A stretch of DNA of 64,000 bases from Combretum micranthum (lineage: Eukaryota > Streptophyta > Magnoliopsida > Myrtales > Combretaceae), in the NCBI GenBank assembly GCA_024138025.1, contig JAMXBD010000640.1:124001-188000 (forward strand), in the 5' to 3' direction. Every line of letters begins with the position of its first letter. Within the stretch, counting starts at the first letter, position 1. The notes under the pieces are model-generated. The model was given only the letters and a program-made list of their open reading frames with translations, searched no databases and was not told where the DNA came from. Below are positions 48,760-61,220 of this stretch, one piece after another. The position numbers were made by a program, and so were the translations under genes.

Positions 48760-50816
48760 CAAACATTGAGGGAGGATCTGTTGTCAATCAGGACTCGAGC
48801 TACTAGTACTCATTTGCATTTTACCACTATATGTAAAGCTGTAGTATGCCGATTACCTTCTTCACCTAAGTCTTTAGGGGAAAAAGCAACTTGATCTAAT
48901 GTTAAAACTGAATGGATAATCAGGCCCAACTGCTCAGCTTGTATATTTTCAGGAAACTTTATATCTCCTAGAACTTTCATCAATGCATTCTGGTGTGAAT
49001 AAGAGGAGAGCGATAACCCCATCAGTGATATTTGAGCAGGAGTTTTAGCAAGTTGATTCATAACCTTATATTTACTTGCCTTAACAATTTTCAGAAATGA
49101 ATCAACATCTTTCTCTTGAGGATTACCATCCACTTCAATAGACTGTTTCTGACTTTTGATGTTGCTCAGTTTCTTTCTAGCTTCCTCATTGCTGTCATAC
49201 ACTCGTCCGGACCTAGTTAGACCATAAACATCATTGGTATTGGATTTCTCATATTCAAAAGGTACATCCTTATAATCTTTTGGTTGAAGTGGGATGTTAA
49301 ATACCAATTTCCTTGAAGCCTGGGATACAAAAGTCTCCTTTGGTTTTTGATCTTTATAGCACCGAATCACAATTGGCTTTGGAACCCCATCAAGTGTACA
49401 GACCTCTCTTAGTATTTTAGTTTGCTTTGCTTCATCCTTTTCAAATTCAGACTCCCATCTAATGGGTCTCACATCTTCCAAAGGAATTAGGGGTCCATGC
49501 CATGAGTATCTAGAGAATTCTTCTAGGGTATCAATGGTGGGATTACCTTTAAGCCATCTTGTCTTGCTTTTCAATTTTGAGATTACATCTTTTTGCAGTA
49601 GTTTGTGAATTTAATCTTAACCCTAGCATGGTCATTGAGATTCTCATGCTGCAAATGCTCATCTGTCTGAGTTTCCAAGCAAGTTGGGATAGAGAATCTA
49701 AATTCAGGGGATTTTTCTCTTTGATAGTAGTGATCATATTGATGTTATGACCATGAGTGGGCAGAGGATTATTGTTGAAATTCGACCTCGGAGCTTCAAC
49801 AACATCTAATTGAACAAGTTTCGCATCTATCAGGTCTTGGATGCGATGTTTCAATCTCTAACAATTTTCAGTAGAATGCCCTTCTTGCCCCATGTGATAT
49901 TCACATCTTAGTGTTAGATCGTACCCTTTTGGTTTATATCCTGAAAGTGGAGGCTCAAAAGTCAACATTCTTTCTTCTCAGAGTTTGTGCCGTATTTGAG
50001 ACAGAGGTATGTGAAGCTTAGTGAATTGCCTAAATGGGCGATTTCTCCTTTCTTGCTCTTTCATTGGTTCTTTACTTTGTTGATTACGTCCTGTAAGATG
50101 AAATGGAGGCCTAACCGGTTGGAAGGATTTAGTGTTGACAACATCGATAGATAATTCCTTTTCTTTGCTAAATGTCCAGGTTGGCATTTTGTCATGTGGT
50201 TCAGTCAATTTGCCAGATAAGATTGCATCTTCAATTCTACTTCCAGCTGCTTCTATATCAGCAAAGCTAGCAGTTGTATGCTCCACTAAATGCTAGTAAT
50301 ATGGCTTATCAAGGGTATTGATGAACAAAGTAGTCAATTCCTTTTGAGAGATCATAGTGGTGACCATGGCAGCTTTACCCCTCCACCTCTAGGCATACTT
50401 TTTGAATGTTTCATTATTTTTCTTGGTCATCTTGCTCAAGTCAGCCATTAAGGGAGCCACTTCGATATTGAATTTGTATTGGTTATAGAAGGCTTGGGCC
50501 AATTTTTCCCAAGTGTTAATCTCATTCATATCCAACTAAGCATACCACAGTAGGGCGGGCCCTATAAGACTATCCTGAAAAGTTTGTACCATTAGGGAGT
50601 CATACTTGGTGTACCTGCCCATCTTTAGGATATACAGGCGAGTGTGGAGCATTAGATAGCTAGTTCCATTGTATTTCTCAAATTCGGGGACTTTGAATTT
50701 TTCAGGATATTCTCCATCGTCTTGAGTTTGCAGATTGAAAGGACCCATTTTATCAAAATCAGTATGAGGCTCAGATAACTTGAGCTGTTCACTCATTCTT
50801 TTTATCAGCTTCTTCC
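48760..50816 (-). pseudogene. Gag and start of protease of the host element
   Basis: From 50796 the - strand reads FKVPEFEKYNGTSYLMLHTR and GPALLWYA, the Tat-type gag core. It continues through stops to TWEKLAQAFYNQYKFN near 50500 and HTTASFADIEAAGSRIED near 50270. A zinc knuckle CEYHMGQEGHSTENC lies near 49861-49905, followed by HRIQDLIDAKLV. A long frame (49574-48810) then leads to the protease active site LIDNRSS, where the usual Gly of DNGSS is Arg. At least four stops break the frame. Element X cuts it at 50816 and element A at 48760. Confidence 0.85.
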
Positions 50817-51489
50817 TGTAAACCTCAAAATTTTTTATAAAAGTATACGGTAGTAAAATAGAAAATGTAAATTAGATAATGAATTTAGAAATCGATAAAA
50901 ATCCTAGAATAGACTTATGAATTGTAATAAACTCATTCCTAGTTTGAAAAACCCGAATAAAAATTTTCTCGACCTTAATAGATACCAAAAACGAGATTTC
51001 GTATCTTGAACTAATAATTCAAGATATAAGTAGAAATAGCTTTAAAATTTCAAAACCGATAAGATACAGTTTATTAATAGAGCTTATCGGTATAAAACAA
51101 TAATTTAAAAAGGAAATACTAAGATTATAAATACTAATAGACACTAATACTGAACAATAATAATCAATTTAAATCTAAAAAGAAAATTTCGAACCCGCTG
51201 TTATAATTGTTAGGAAATTCTAAATTTAGTAGGACTTGGTTCCTAACTTAATTTACCGAACTTGAAAATTTGATCACGTAAGTTAAAAATATTAAAAATA
51301 ATTAATGGTGTGAAGTTTTAAATAAAAACTTGAAAATATAAATAATTTAAAGTTTTGTGGTAACTTAGATAATTTTATCTCGATAAAGCATAAATATAAC
51401 GAGTGTAGTTATATGCAAATAATTTATTATTAGCAAAAAATATTTTGATTAATAACTATTAAATATATATATCTACAAAAAAAGAAAGT

Positions 51490-51820
51490 CGGATTTTTCC
51501 AACCGCTGCACCGCTGTACGAAGACTTGGATGTCGAACAGCAGAGGAGAATTTTCCTTCACGCGCACTGCTGGATTTCCTTCGAGCGAGACGAATTCTTT
51601 TTCACACGCAAGCAGTAGTAGGGATGACCGAGCGGGATGTATACACTCCACGCGCATGCAGCAGGCTCATTTCCACGCATGGCAGTAGGAGACGAGCAGC
51701 GCAGCAGCTTCACACGATCAGCGGGCAGCACTCCACCCACACATGCACAATAAAGGAGCTGAAACAGAGCACTTGGGAAAAACAGAGCAGCAGCAGCAGC
51801 AGGAGCCTCGGTTGCAACAA
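51490..51820. other. GC-rich, CAG-rich island in the U3 of element X
   Basis: In a very AT-rich setting this block has many CGC, GCAGC and CACGC words and an uninterrupted run of five CAG near 51785-51803. Open frames exist on both strands but look like by-products of composition. Confidence 0.55.
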
Positions 51821-52390
51821 CTGATTTTTACTCAACTTTGCTCCGATTTTTACAACAAAATTCAACCCGAAAAGGACGCCCCAACCAACCCAAAAGCTAC
51901 ACCTATAACCTACATTTAATTTGCAAGAATTATAGATCAAATGGAAGAGGAAAACAGTTGCAAAGTAGGATGGAAATTCGTGATGCAGCAGCCAAGAACT
52001 CCCCTGCTGCAGAGATCCGATTTTTGTTGCCTAACTTTGATCCGAATTTGAGCCTTAAACTTCAAACGAAATTGACACACAATCCAACCAAAACACTGCA
52101 CATGTAATCAACAATAAATGAGGAGAATTTCAGCTTAGATAAACAACCACAACACTCCAAATATCTTTACAAAAATCAGATCTTAACAGCTGCAACAGAG
52201 GAAAAATTCAACAAATACAGCAGCACACATCTCCAAATTTAGCTTCGATTTTTGCAATATTCCTAGGCTTAAATGAGCTGATATTTTTGACCAATTAAAC
52301 ACCAATAGAGAGCCTTTAAATGGACACTTCATACACTAATAATTAATGAGAAAATCAGATCCAAAATTTGTCCAAAAATCAAGAGGAAAT

Positions 52391-55300
52391 TGTAAACCCC
52401 AAAAAATTTTCATAATCCTTAAAAATAATTCTAGAAGTATAAATATCAAAAACCCGAAAAATCAACTTGAGATTAAAACTCAATTTTAGACCGAGTCAAA
52501 TACCAGAAACGAAACCCTAAAACTCGAACCAAGTTAAAACTTAATTCCAAATGAGAACAAAAACGAGTTTTCTCAATCTTGAGAAAACAAGAACCCTTGA
52601 AACGAAATATAAAGTCTAACTATCGGTTTAATCAACGTCCGTACATCAATTAAATTACCTAACCGTTTTCTAACACGCAAACCAAGACAATATATCCAAA
52701 TAACGATCAATAGCAAAATCTTAAAACCTTCGATAAAATTTAGAAATCACAAATTTCAAATTCTCACCAAAAGTCAAACTGAGTCAACTCATAGCCCTAG
52801 ACTCGGTTAAACGATTCCGAAAACTAAAAACTATTAAAAAATCACAAATAAAATAAAATAAAATAAAACATAAATTTCGAGCTGAAATTTTTTTAAAATG
52901 ATAAAAACTCGAAAATTATACGATATCACGAATATCTCAACAAAAATTGGAAATCAAAACGGAACCCTAAAAGTCAACAAGCCTATAACAAACCTTAGTG
53001 TTTAAGATCCGGCAATCCCGCGTTTTCAAACCCTAGAAAACGAAATTAAGTAAATAGCCTAGAATAGTTCGTAATAACATAAGGTAACATAAAAATATCA
53101 GATTCACGAATTTCAATTGACCTTCGGACCCAAACGGGATCGGTTCTCGAAAAGCGTGTCTCGGAGCTCGGAATATTAAAAATATTCCATTTATACCAAT
53201 AGACTCGTAAAAATACAAGGATTCCAGAAATATCAGTTTTAGAATTTTTCGGTAGCTAAAAATTACAGATATCGCATTATTACGCGTATTTTTATTACTA
53301 CCGGTACTTTAATTGTCTAGTCTACTATTCATAGTACTTTTCTACTATTCATTACTATTCACTATCTCTACTTTTTCTTACACCTATTTCTTACACCTAC
53401 ATATCTATTTTCTTACTTTTTTCATTTCCAACACAACTTTAATCACATCAAACTTTACACATTACTTCTTTATTACACAAACAAATAAAATAAAACAAAT
53501 TCCTCCTCTCACAAGCAAAACCGGCGCCATCCCTCCCCTCTCCATCTCAATTATTTTTTTTTTCAATTTATTTTATTACATCTAAATTCACTCCAAAAAT
53601 TCTATAAATACCACCTCTCCTCTTCTCATTTCTTCACACCTTTCTCAAGTAAAGAATTTATGCAAAAATTCTCTCTAAACACTCTCTCCATACTCTTACA
53701 AGAACTCTCTTCTTGTAAGAAGAAAATCTCTCCTACCAAAACTCTCTTTATGTAATACAACTACCATCTCTCCATAACCACATAACCATACATTCACTAC
53801 CATCTTCATACCTCTTACATACCTTAGGTAAATATTTCTTCCATCTATTATTCATCCATGTCATGTAACTTAACATGACTATGGTGTTGTTTTGAAACTC
53901 ATATGAGTAGTAAAAGCAACAACATGTTCATGTTTTGTTCTTGTACATAAGCTTCCTATTTTATTATGTTGTTATTATTATTGTGATTATTTGCTTATAT
54001 ATATAGTATTATGTAATTATGTATATATATTTATTTAGAGCATATAAGCTCATTTGTTATTTATTTTTTCAAGTTATGCAATTTATTTATTTTATGTTGA
54101 TATTAAGACTAGTCTTTCTAGTCTTAGACTTGTCCATATCAAGTCAAAACAATCTTTTATTTATTTTCTTTAATCTTTCGGGACTAGTCCATTCTTAGTC
54201 CCGGGATGCCTTGATAAAGCTAAGGCTCCAATACTTGATCGGGATTCCTTGATGAAGCTAAGGTTCCCAATGCTTGATATTTTATTTTCTTGCTCATTAA
54301 TTATTTTTAGTATTTTCTTATGTTCTTATTATTTTATATGCTCATGATACTTGCATTTGCATAATGTTAATGTCTCAACTAGTCTAAAAATAGAATCTTG
54401 TTTTACTAAATGAACTCAAAGCTAAGTTTCCAATTATATGATTTACCACAAAAACATGAAGTTATTATCAACAACCTAGAAATAGAATAATACAAGTTTT
54501 CTCAAGTTTTCTTAAATAACAAAGATAGTTTTACCAAGAAAACATAAATAAATATTTTCCTTGTATTTTATGGTAATCTAAGTTTTTAGAAAAATAAATC
54601 GTTAATATCGAAAGTTTAAGACTTAAATTCTTTTCTAAACTAAGGAACAAACTAGTTTTCAAAGTTAAGACAAAAATCAACTCATCAAGTTATGAACCCA
54701 CTTAGGAAAAATAATGATTTTCAAATTTCTAAAAGAAGGAACTAATTTTCAAAGGAATATAAATGAGGTAAGATTTATAATAATGGATTTTATAAAAATG
54801 ATTCTTTTCAAAAGAAATGAAAGAACAAGTTTTGGAAAGCAAAAGCTTATATTTTAGAAATGAATATAAGAAGACAAAATTCATTTTCTAAAACCATCCT
54901 AAATACAAAATTATAAAAAGGTTTTGAACAACCTAATATACTTTTTGATAAAAATAGATCTTTTATCACTAGAAGCGAAATTTATGAAAAACTAAGGTTA
55001 AAAGGAAAATTTACTTGTTTTGGAAAAGGAAATGAAGAAAATAAAATAAGAATATACTCATTTATAACAACCTAGTAAAAATATAAAGTTTCTTTAAATA
55101 CTTGAAAAGAAAATTTCAAAGTTAAAGTTTAAATGAATTGTTTTATGAAATAAATTGTTGAGACACTACCATTAGGATTTTTGCATATAAAGTGAGCATA
55201 CCTATATATTCAAAAGTGTTTATCAAATATATATTTATATTGTTACAAAAGGATTTTCTTTAAAATGAAGTTGAGTTAGAAAATGGATTTTTGCAAAAGT

Positions 55301-56739
55301 TTAGAAAATTCGTTTTAAATCTGTACCTGACGTTTTCGGAACCCAAATGACCTTTTATGACCAAGATAAGTTTAGAAATGGATAGAACTTTTCGAATAGG
55401 TAGAAAACGGTATATCATATGCGAAATTCCGAGTTAAAATGAGCAAGTTATGGCCATTTTAAGTTGGAATTTCTTCTTATACGATTTTACCGCGATTTTA
55501 AAAAGTTTAGAATCTCCAAGAATAGAAATTCATGAAAGACTTATCCCGGGTATTTCTTTTGTCTAGGTGACGAAGGATACGAGAATACCCTACCCGAGGA
55601 TTACTACGACTAAGAAGATAGCGAAATGGACGAGTGAGTTATTCCTTCTAATTTCGTTACCTTGCTTGTGCTTGTAATGTAGTAGCATTAGTATACTAAG
55701 AAAAGATAAAAACGAATATATTTGGGGATTTCGGGATTATGCGTATATATATGATTCTATGTTTATGCGTGAATTGAGAATTAAGAATATCGCAACTTCG
55801 ATCTGCTTGTTTAAATAATTTTGTTTACTTACTTGTATGATTGTTTATTGTTGCTAAATTGATTGATCGCCCCTAATAAACCTTAATAAGGTTTGACCTA
55901 AGAACAATAAAACGTTCACGCATAGCATCCATCGAGTCACATCTATTTCGGAAGGCTGCTACTCCTACGCGTAGAGTTGGATTGGCTGTGATCGTGCGGT
56001 GCCACGGGCCATGTTCCTTCCTGGAGAATCCAAATCGCTCGGGGAAAGCGACTCTAGGTTCGGAGCCGAGCCAACCGAACGCTGTGGGTGAGGACCTGGG
56101 GACTAGCAGTAGAAGGTCGAGGACCTTCAACCCCGATTCCCTAACCTTTGATACGGAGGGGTAAATCCGTTCTATATATGGTTTCCGGATGACTATATAT
56201 ATTCGCGTAATCATGTGATTGTTGCATTGTATGCATAGCATATGTGTGATTAAATAAATAAACTTGTTTGAAAATATGGTGCGAATAAAAAGGAATATCT
56301 CACTAAGCTAGTTGTAGCTTATACCCCTGTAGATTTTGTTGAAACAGGTGTATTCGTGGATTAAATTTGAGGATCATGACATTAAGGAAGTCATGGACGG
56401 ATGAATAAGGATATGGAGTCATACGATGAAGAAATTTTGTAAGGTTCTTTATATGTGACAACCTATATGATTAGGGACGTATATTTATTTGAAGATAATA
56501 GAAGAATATGCCTTTAAGAATTGAAATGTGATATGCTTATGTTTTATATTAAGTATTCTCTTTGCCTTGTTACTTATTTATTATCAATGTGAATTGCGCT
56601 ACTCCGATGCGTCCTCTTGGTTGTGATGTATGCCTTGTACATAATATGGAAGCCTTTGCATGACTAAGGTAGTCATTCCTAGGCTTTAGTATTGTGTACG
56701 GCGGACTGCCACGTTTAGGGTACCCCTCGGGACGTGACA
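52391..56739 (+). mobile_element. Element D: solo LTR of the giant-LTR superfamily (4349 bp)
   Basis: Starts TGTAAACCCC and ends GGGACGTGACA. Perfect target duplication GAAAT at 52386-52390 and 56740-56744. It is inserted in the LTR of X. It is close to B over its whole length, including a TATA box at 53603-53610 and a GC-rich conserved segment at 55960-56170. It has no internal coding domains. Confidence 0.9.
53603..53610 (+). promoter_or_regulatory. TATA box of element D
   Basis: TATAAATA, with ACCGGCGCC about 80 bp upstream (53520-53528). The complement of that word also lies upstream of the TATA-like box in C (36975-36983). Confidence 0.55.
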
Positions 56740-59335
56740 GAAATGCTCTAGAAATTTCAAATTTTCAAACTTCAAACTTCAACAGATTTTGACCCGATTT
56801 TTACACAATTTAAGCTCCTAATTTTACACACATAAATGGCATTAATTAACTACCAAACAAACACAATTAAGACCCTCAAAGATAGCCACAAAAATCTGTC
56901 AGAACACAAGTCAAATTGTCATCCAAATTTGCCAAATTCGTATGGAATTTCCAGCTGCAATTACGAGCCTTTTTCAAGTCTAAAACCCTTTCTTTAGCCT
57001 CTAAAACATAGCCTAGTCTTAGTATAGGTATATAAGCTTAAGTTAGTTACAATTTGAGCTCATAGCTCTCACAAAATCCTCCCAAAAACATAACTTCAAA
57101 AAGAAGTGTGTCCAGCTTTTCCTTTTTCTTTTTCCATTGCAACCTTCAACTTAGAAAGCTTAGAAACCCTTATATGATCAACCATAAACCCCTAGCTTTC
57201 TTCTATATCCTACTTACACACTATGTACATCAACAACATCAATTCCCCTCTCTAACAGCATCCAAAATCAAATCAAGTCTTAGTTATCCTAAGGTTCAAG
57301 AGGAGGAAACTAGCTTGACAAGGTGAGAATATTAGATTGCATTAGTGAGCTCCCATTATAGTTAATATTGTTTAGTTAGAAACTCCTCATCTAATCTTTG
57401 ATATAGGTTTAATTCTTGCTTTAAGAGGAAGTTGAACATCCTTCTTTCATTCCAATCCGAGGTAAGTTCTAAACTATAACCTATCCTTGTTAAACTTGTG
57501 TATAGATTTTAGAATGGATTATTGAGCATTGGAAGAAAGTTTTGTGGTTGGAAGAAGTTGTTAATCCTTTGATAAATTCAAGTGGATAGATGGTTGATGT
57601 GTTAGAAATGTTTAGATATTGTTGGAAAAGAAAAACAACAACATTAGAAGTATTCTAATTATAGTAATACTAAATTTGGATCTAGGAATAAAGTGTACAA
57701 AACAAGACTCAAATTTCATCTAATCTAATCTAAATTCATGTCTAAAGCTTCTAAGACCCTATATAAACATAAAACTTGATAAAACAAGCTTTACAAGCAT
57801 GATTAGAAGTCCTACATTACAAGAAAAGTGTTATGAACATATTCATAGAAATTATACATACCAAGACTTCTATAAATTATGACGGAATTTAGGATATGAA
57901 TGAGGGTTCAAATAAGATTCTCCATAATATATATAATTAAAAGAAACTTGAAAGAATTAAACAATAAAAATTTCCTTACTTTAAGAAATCGCTATAAACC
58001 ATAGGAATGATATCAAATACTGACATAGGACACTTAGACACTCATAGGAACTTAATTTTCTATTCATAAATATTATTGATAAATATTTCATCTTAATAGG
58101 TAATTTCAATACTGTCGAGGATTTCCCGATTGATTACTACGACTGATCAGTATGAGCAAGTGAATAACTTAGGCTTATTACATTATTTGTGATTGTATTT
58201 TAGTTGCACTAAAATACAAAGATAATAATGATGAACTCGTGTGTATATGGGATTACGGGATTTGCTTGTGTTTGAAATTACTTGTTTGACAAATACTACT
58301 AACCAAAAGTGATAATGAATGGCTTGTGAAATTACTGTATGTGAAGCATGTTGAGTGTCTGAATTAAGTTTGAACACTTATAACCTGACTAAAAATTATC
58401 AAACTCATAAGTAAAATGGTGCATGCATAGCATGATTTGTACATACTGCATTATGTTTTTATGATAGCCTATTACGTGTTAGAATTTCGGTTCTCTGGTA
58501 ACACTTGGTTTTTCTAGGCAAGAGGCTGTTAATTCTACGCAAGTTTACCTTTGTTCTTTCGGTTCCATGGGAACTAACTGGTAATGAAGGACGCTACCCA
58601 TGGTATCACTGTGAAATGTCTAACACTTAGTGGAGTTTCTAAGGCTTAAAACAGGAAATGAGTGTTTAAAACATCATTAACATAAAGAGATAATAATTGT
58701 GAGAATTGTGGATTTCCTCTGTACTTAGTTTTTCCTGGGTAGGTGATTCAGAGATCGGTTCCTTCAATCCCGATGAGAGGGCGTAAATCTCCATCCTGTT
58801 TGGATTCCGGTTTGTCCAAGCTTGTAATTGTTCATGTGTTTGTTTGATGCATTACATATGATTGATAATAACTTGCTTGTTGCGATAAGTCTGGTTATTC
58901 ACCGAGCCCGTGGTTATGCTCACACTCCTACAGTCCTTATAGGATGACACTTAAGCCTTGGTTGGTGGCTTCTAGGAGCTTAGAGCCGGTATGTTTCTAA
59001 AGCTGGAAGAGTTTTGGAACCAGGGAAAAATAGTTTCATTATTTATATGTATTAATTGGTGTTAGTGCATCAATTTTATTATATGAGAACTTAGAAAGTT
59101 TTATGCTTTGTAATAATTATTATTTAGACAGTAGAACTTAATTATGGTATTGTGATTTTATTTACTTTCATCATTTCTTATCACGCAACCAAAAAGATCC
59201 TGTTTTGTTAAACTCATGTCATTTTCCAAAGTAGTTCTAGTATTAATATGTGTATTTGATATTGTCTGGGTTATCAGGCTGTATCACAATATATATATTA
59301 CTACTAGGGTACTATTGGGGCGTGAAAGATTTAGT

Positions 59336-59347
59336 TGGTATCAGAGC
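59336..59347 (+). promoter_or_regulatory. Primer binding site for tRNA-iMet (element X)
   Basis: TGGTATCAGAGC is complementary to the 3' end of plant initiator methionine tRNA, the usual primer of Ty3/gypsy and many other plant LTR elements. Its place 8 nt after the LTR end fixes the + sense of X and its relatives. Confidence 0.85.
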
Positions 59348-59600
59348 TGTGGTTGCAAGTATAAGAAAAAGATGAAATTAAATAAAATCATAATTAGTAT
59401 ACATAGTAGTAGTGATAGAATTTATTTAAGATTAGTAGAGGTAGATTTGGGTAGAATTAAGAACCTAAAATAAAATCTGTATGATTATTATTAGTCATGC
59501 AAATTTTATTTGTGGTGCATGTTAATTCGGTAAGCTGTTATGTTAAGTGGTTGGTTTCAGTATGCAACCTTCAGAAACTTTAACTGATTACAGGTGAAGG

Positions 59601-60230
59601 TTGAGGGTCTTGGTGGAAGACCTAGCATTGGCAAGCAATCCTAAAACATTGGATCAGATTTTGAGCAAATGGAGACATGGATTGAGGCCACTCTTTAGAG
59701 ATTGGTTGTTCCTGATGAAGAAAGCACACCCGAATCCAGGTTCTGCTATTGAATTAATTTATAGGTTTGAAAGATTTGCTGGTAAGAGTGGTGGAACAGT
59801 AGAAATAGATAATGTAGCATTTGTAGTATCAATGAATTCCAGGAGGCCGACTCTCCCAGATTTCAAGATATGGGAGTACATTGGCAAAGGATGGATATAT
59901 GCTCATGATTTTAGGGAGGATCACATTGGTGTACGTAGTACTGATCCATGCATTGATGAGTAGATAATGTATCATCTCAATAATTGCAAGCTTCCTAAGG
60001 ACGTATTACAGAGTTGACTTGCCATTATACCGACAGTTGAGCCCGATGCCCAGAGTCCTTGTGATTTGTGTGACACTTTTTCTCATAATATTACTCAGGA
60101 TACTGTATTACTAGTTAGAGGACGGGGAAGGAGATCAAACAAAAGAGGAGTAGCCAATATTGATTTGGAAGAAAATACTGACAAGACAAAGAAGACTAGG
60201 ACAGGGAGTATGTTATTGGGGTAGCAAACC
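59601..60230 (+). CDS. Unrecognised ORF just inside element X
   Basis: The ATG shown by the frame at 59601 opens 120 codons to a TAG at 59961. Reading continues through one more stop and a probable shift to a basic end (RGRGRRSNKRG, then KTKKTRTG) that stops near 60225. The first part contains LSKWRHGLRPLFRDWLF, LIYRFERFAGKSGG and ILPDF/IWEYIGKGWIYAHDF-like wording. It has none of the gag, zinc-knuckle, protease or RT motifs expected behind a primer site. I do not recognise the family. It could be a diverged gag, a captured host gene piece, or host-element DNA. Two or more lesions suggest it is no longer whole. Confidence 0.4.
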
Positions 60231-60680
60231 AATAAATTAGCTAAGAGACTTTCAAGAATTACCCCCTGGATGAATTCATTGCAACAATAAGTTCGGCTTT
60301 TCGAACGCCTATTAACTTGCTGAAAATTGAGGTTGGGTGGGTTATGATATCGAGAACAAAATTCCCTTCTTCAGGAGGGGTAATCTGCAAGAGTTAGGCA
60401 TATTCTTCTAGTTTAGGGGCTAGCATGTTGGTAATAAGTTCAAAGGCACAGATATCTGGATTCCAAAAATGAACCAAGGCTTAAAGTAATTTCCAATTTA
60501 ATTGGACCTTTAGTAAGGATATGACTGGGCTAATTTTCTTGATAATGAAATCTTGGTGTTGCTGACTAAAACTATTGAACCATTTTTCTAGGATGATGAT
60601 AGGTAATGAGTATGCATCATGGTGGATCATAGGACTCGAGCTAGTTGGGAATGTTGCCTTGACTTTCCATGACTAGAAAA
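60231..60680 (-). pseudogene. ORF1 of the Tat-like element (PMD/DUF7745-like fragment)
   Basis: The - strand reads KKISPVISLLKVQLNWKLL, stop, ALVHFWNPDICAFELITNM and APKLEEYA, stop, LLQI. The pattern of a basic start, then AL.HFW.P....F and P.LEEYA.LL, is typical of the plant mobile domain/DUF7745-like region coded by the extra ORF of many Tat/Ogre elements and related to plant MAIN/MAIL-type proteins. A Met frame near 60665 may be the start. Two stops and the X insertion disable it. Confidence 0.65.
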
Positions 60681-61220
60681 AAGAAAACCAAAATTACAAC
60701 CATTTTCTAAAATACAAACTAAATTTCACAACTTACAACACACAAACAGATCGATTACTGACATTTTTTTTTGAAAATCGGTCTCATTACAAGAGGTCTG
60801 ATTTTTTTTTTTTTTCATAAATAAAAGATAGATATAAATAAATTGCACTGACAGAGGGGGGTTCTAAGGTTACCTCATTCTATAGGCTCATCATTCCTAA
60901 TCAGAATGGGTCATAGTCTATATCAAAACGGGCTGGAGGAGCCTAATCACCATTGGGTAGTGATAAGATCACATAATCCCATAGGCTACACAATGGCCCT
61001 CTAACTTAGTTTCTAATGGGCCTGGGTCCGGCCCGTCCAAATAGATATATATATATATATAAATTAAAAGTACCCCCCAAATAAATCTATCTTCAAAGAT
61101 TTCCTACAAAACATACCTAATACTAATAAAACGGTTAGAAATATTTACAAAAAAAATGCAATATTGACAAAGACTAAAGCCCATATTGACAGAATTTTAA
61201 CATTTCTTAAGCCTATTAAG
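60681..61220. other. Probable leader of the Tat-like host element
   Basis: AT-rich DNA with (AT)n at 61044-61061 and a GGGCC-containing block near 61018-61040. No frame or primer site for the - strand element is recognised. Interrupted on the right by C'. Confidence 0.35.

Larger units (their letters stand above)
50817..59327 (+). mobile_element. Element X: 5' LTR of the giant-LTR superfamily, split by D
   Basis: Starts TGTAAACCTC and ends GGGGCGTGAAA (expected GTGACA with one change). It is directly followed by a primer binding site at 59336. Without D and one target copy its length is about 4157 bp, in the same class as B, D and C. It is inserted between ORF1 and gag of the host. A TATA-like TATATAAG lies at 57029-57036. 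Text near 58110-58190 (GATTACTACGACTGATCAG, GAGCAAGTGAATAAC) parallels B near 42800. No 3' LTR is seen, so the right side is deleted or lost. Confidence 0.75.
29300..60680 (-). mobile_element. Dead Tat/Ogre-like Ty3/gypsy element, the host of the nest
   Basis: Read on the - strand the order is ORF1 (60.7-60.2 kb), gag, protease, RT, RNase H, second RNase H, integrase, 3' UTR, polypurine tract and 3' LTR. The extra ORF1, the gag knuckle CEYHMGQEGHSTENC and the second RNase H before integrase are Tat/Ogre-lineage traits. It is interrupted by C (33942-37738), B (39554-43949), A (46076-48759) and X (from 50817). Many stops and frameshifts show it cannot move. The 5' LTR would lie to the right of 60.7 kb and is not identified. 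About 8.5 kb of its internal sequence is visible once the insertions are subtracted. Confidence 0.85.
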
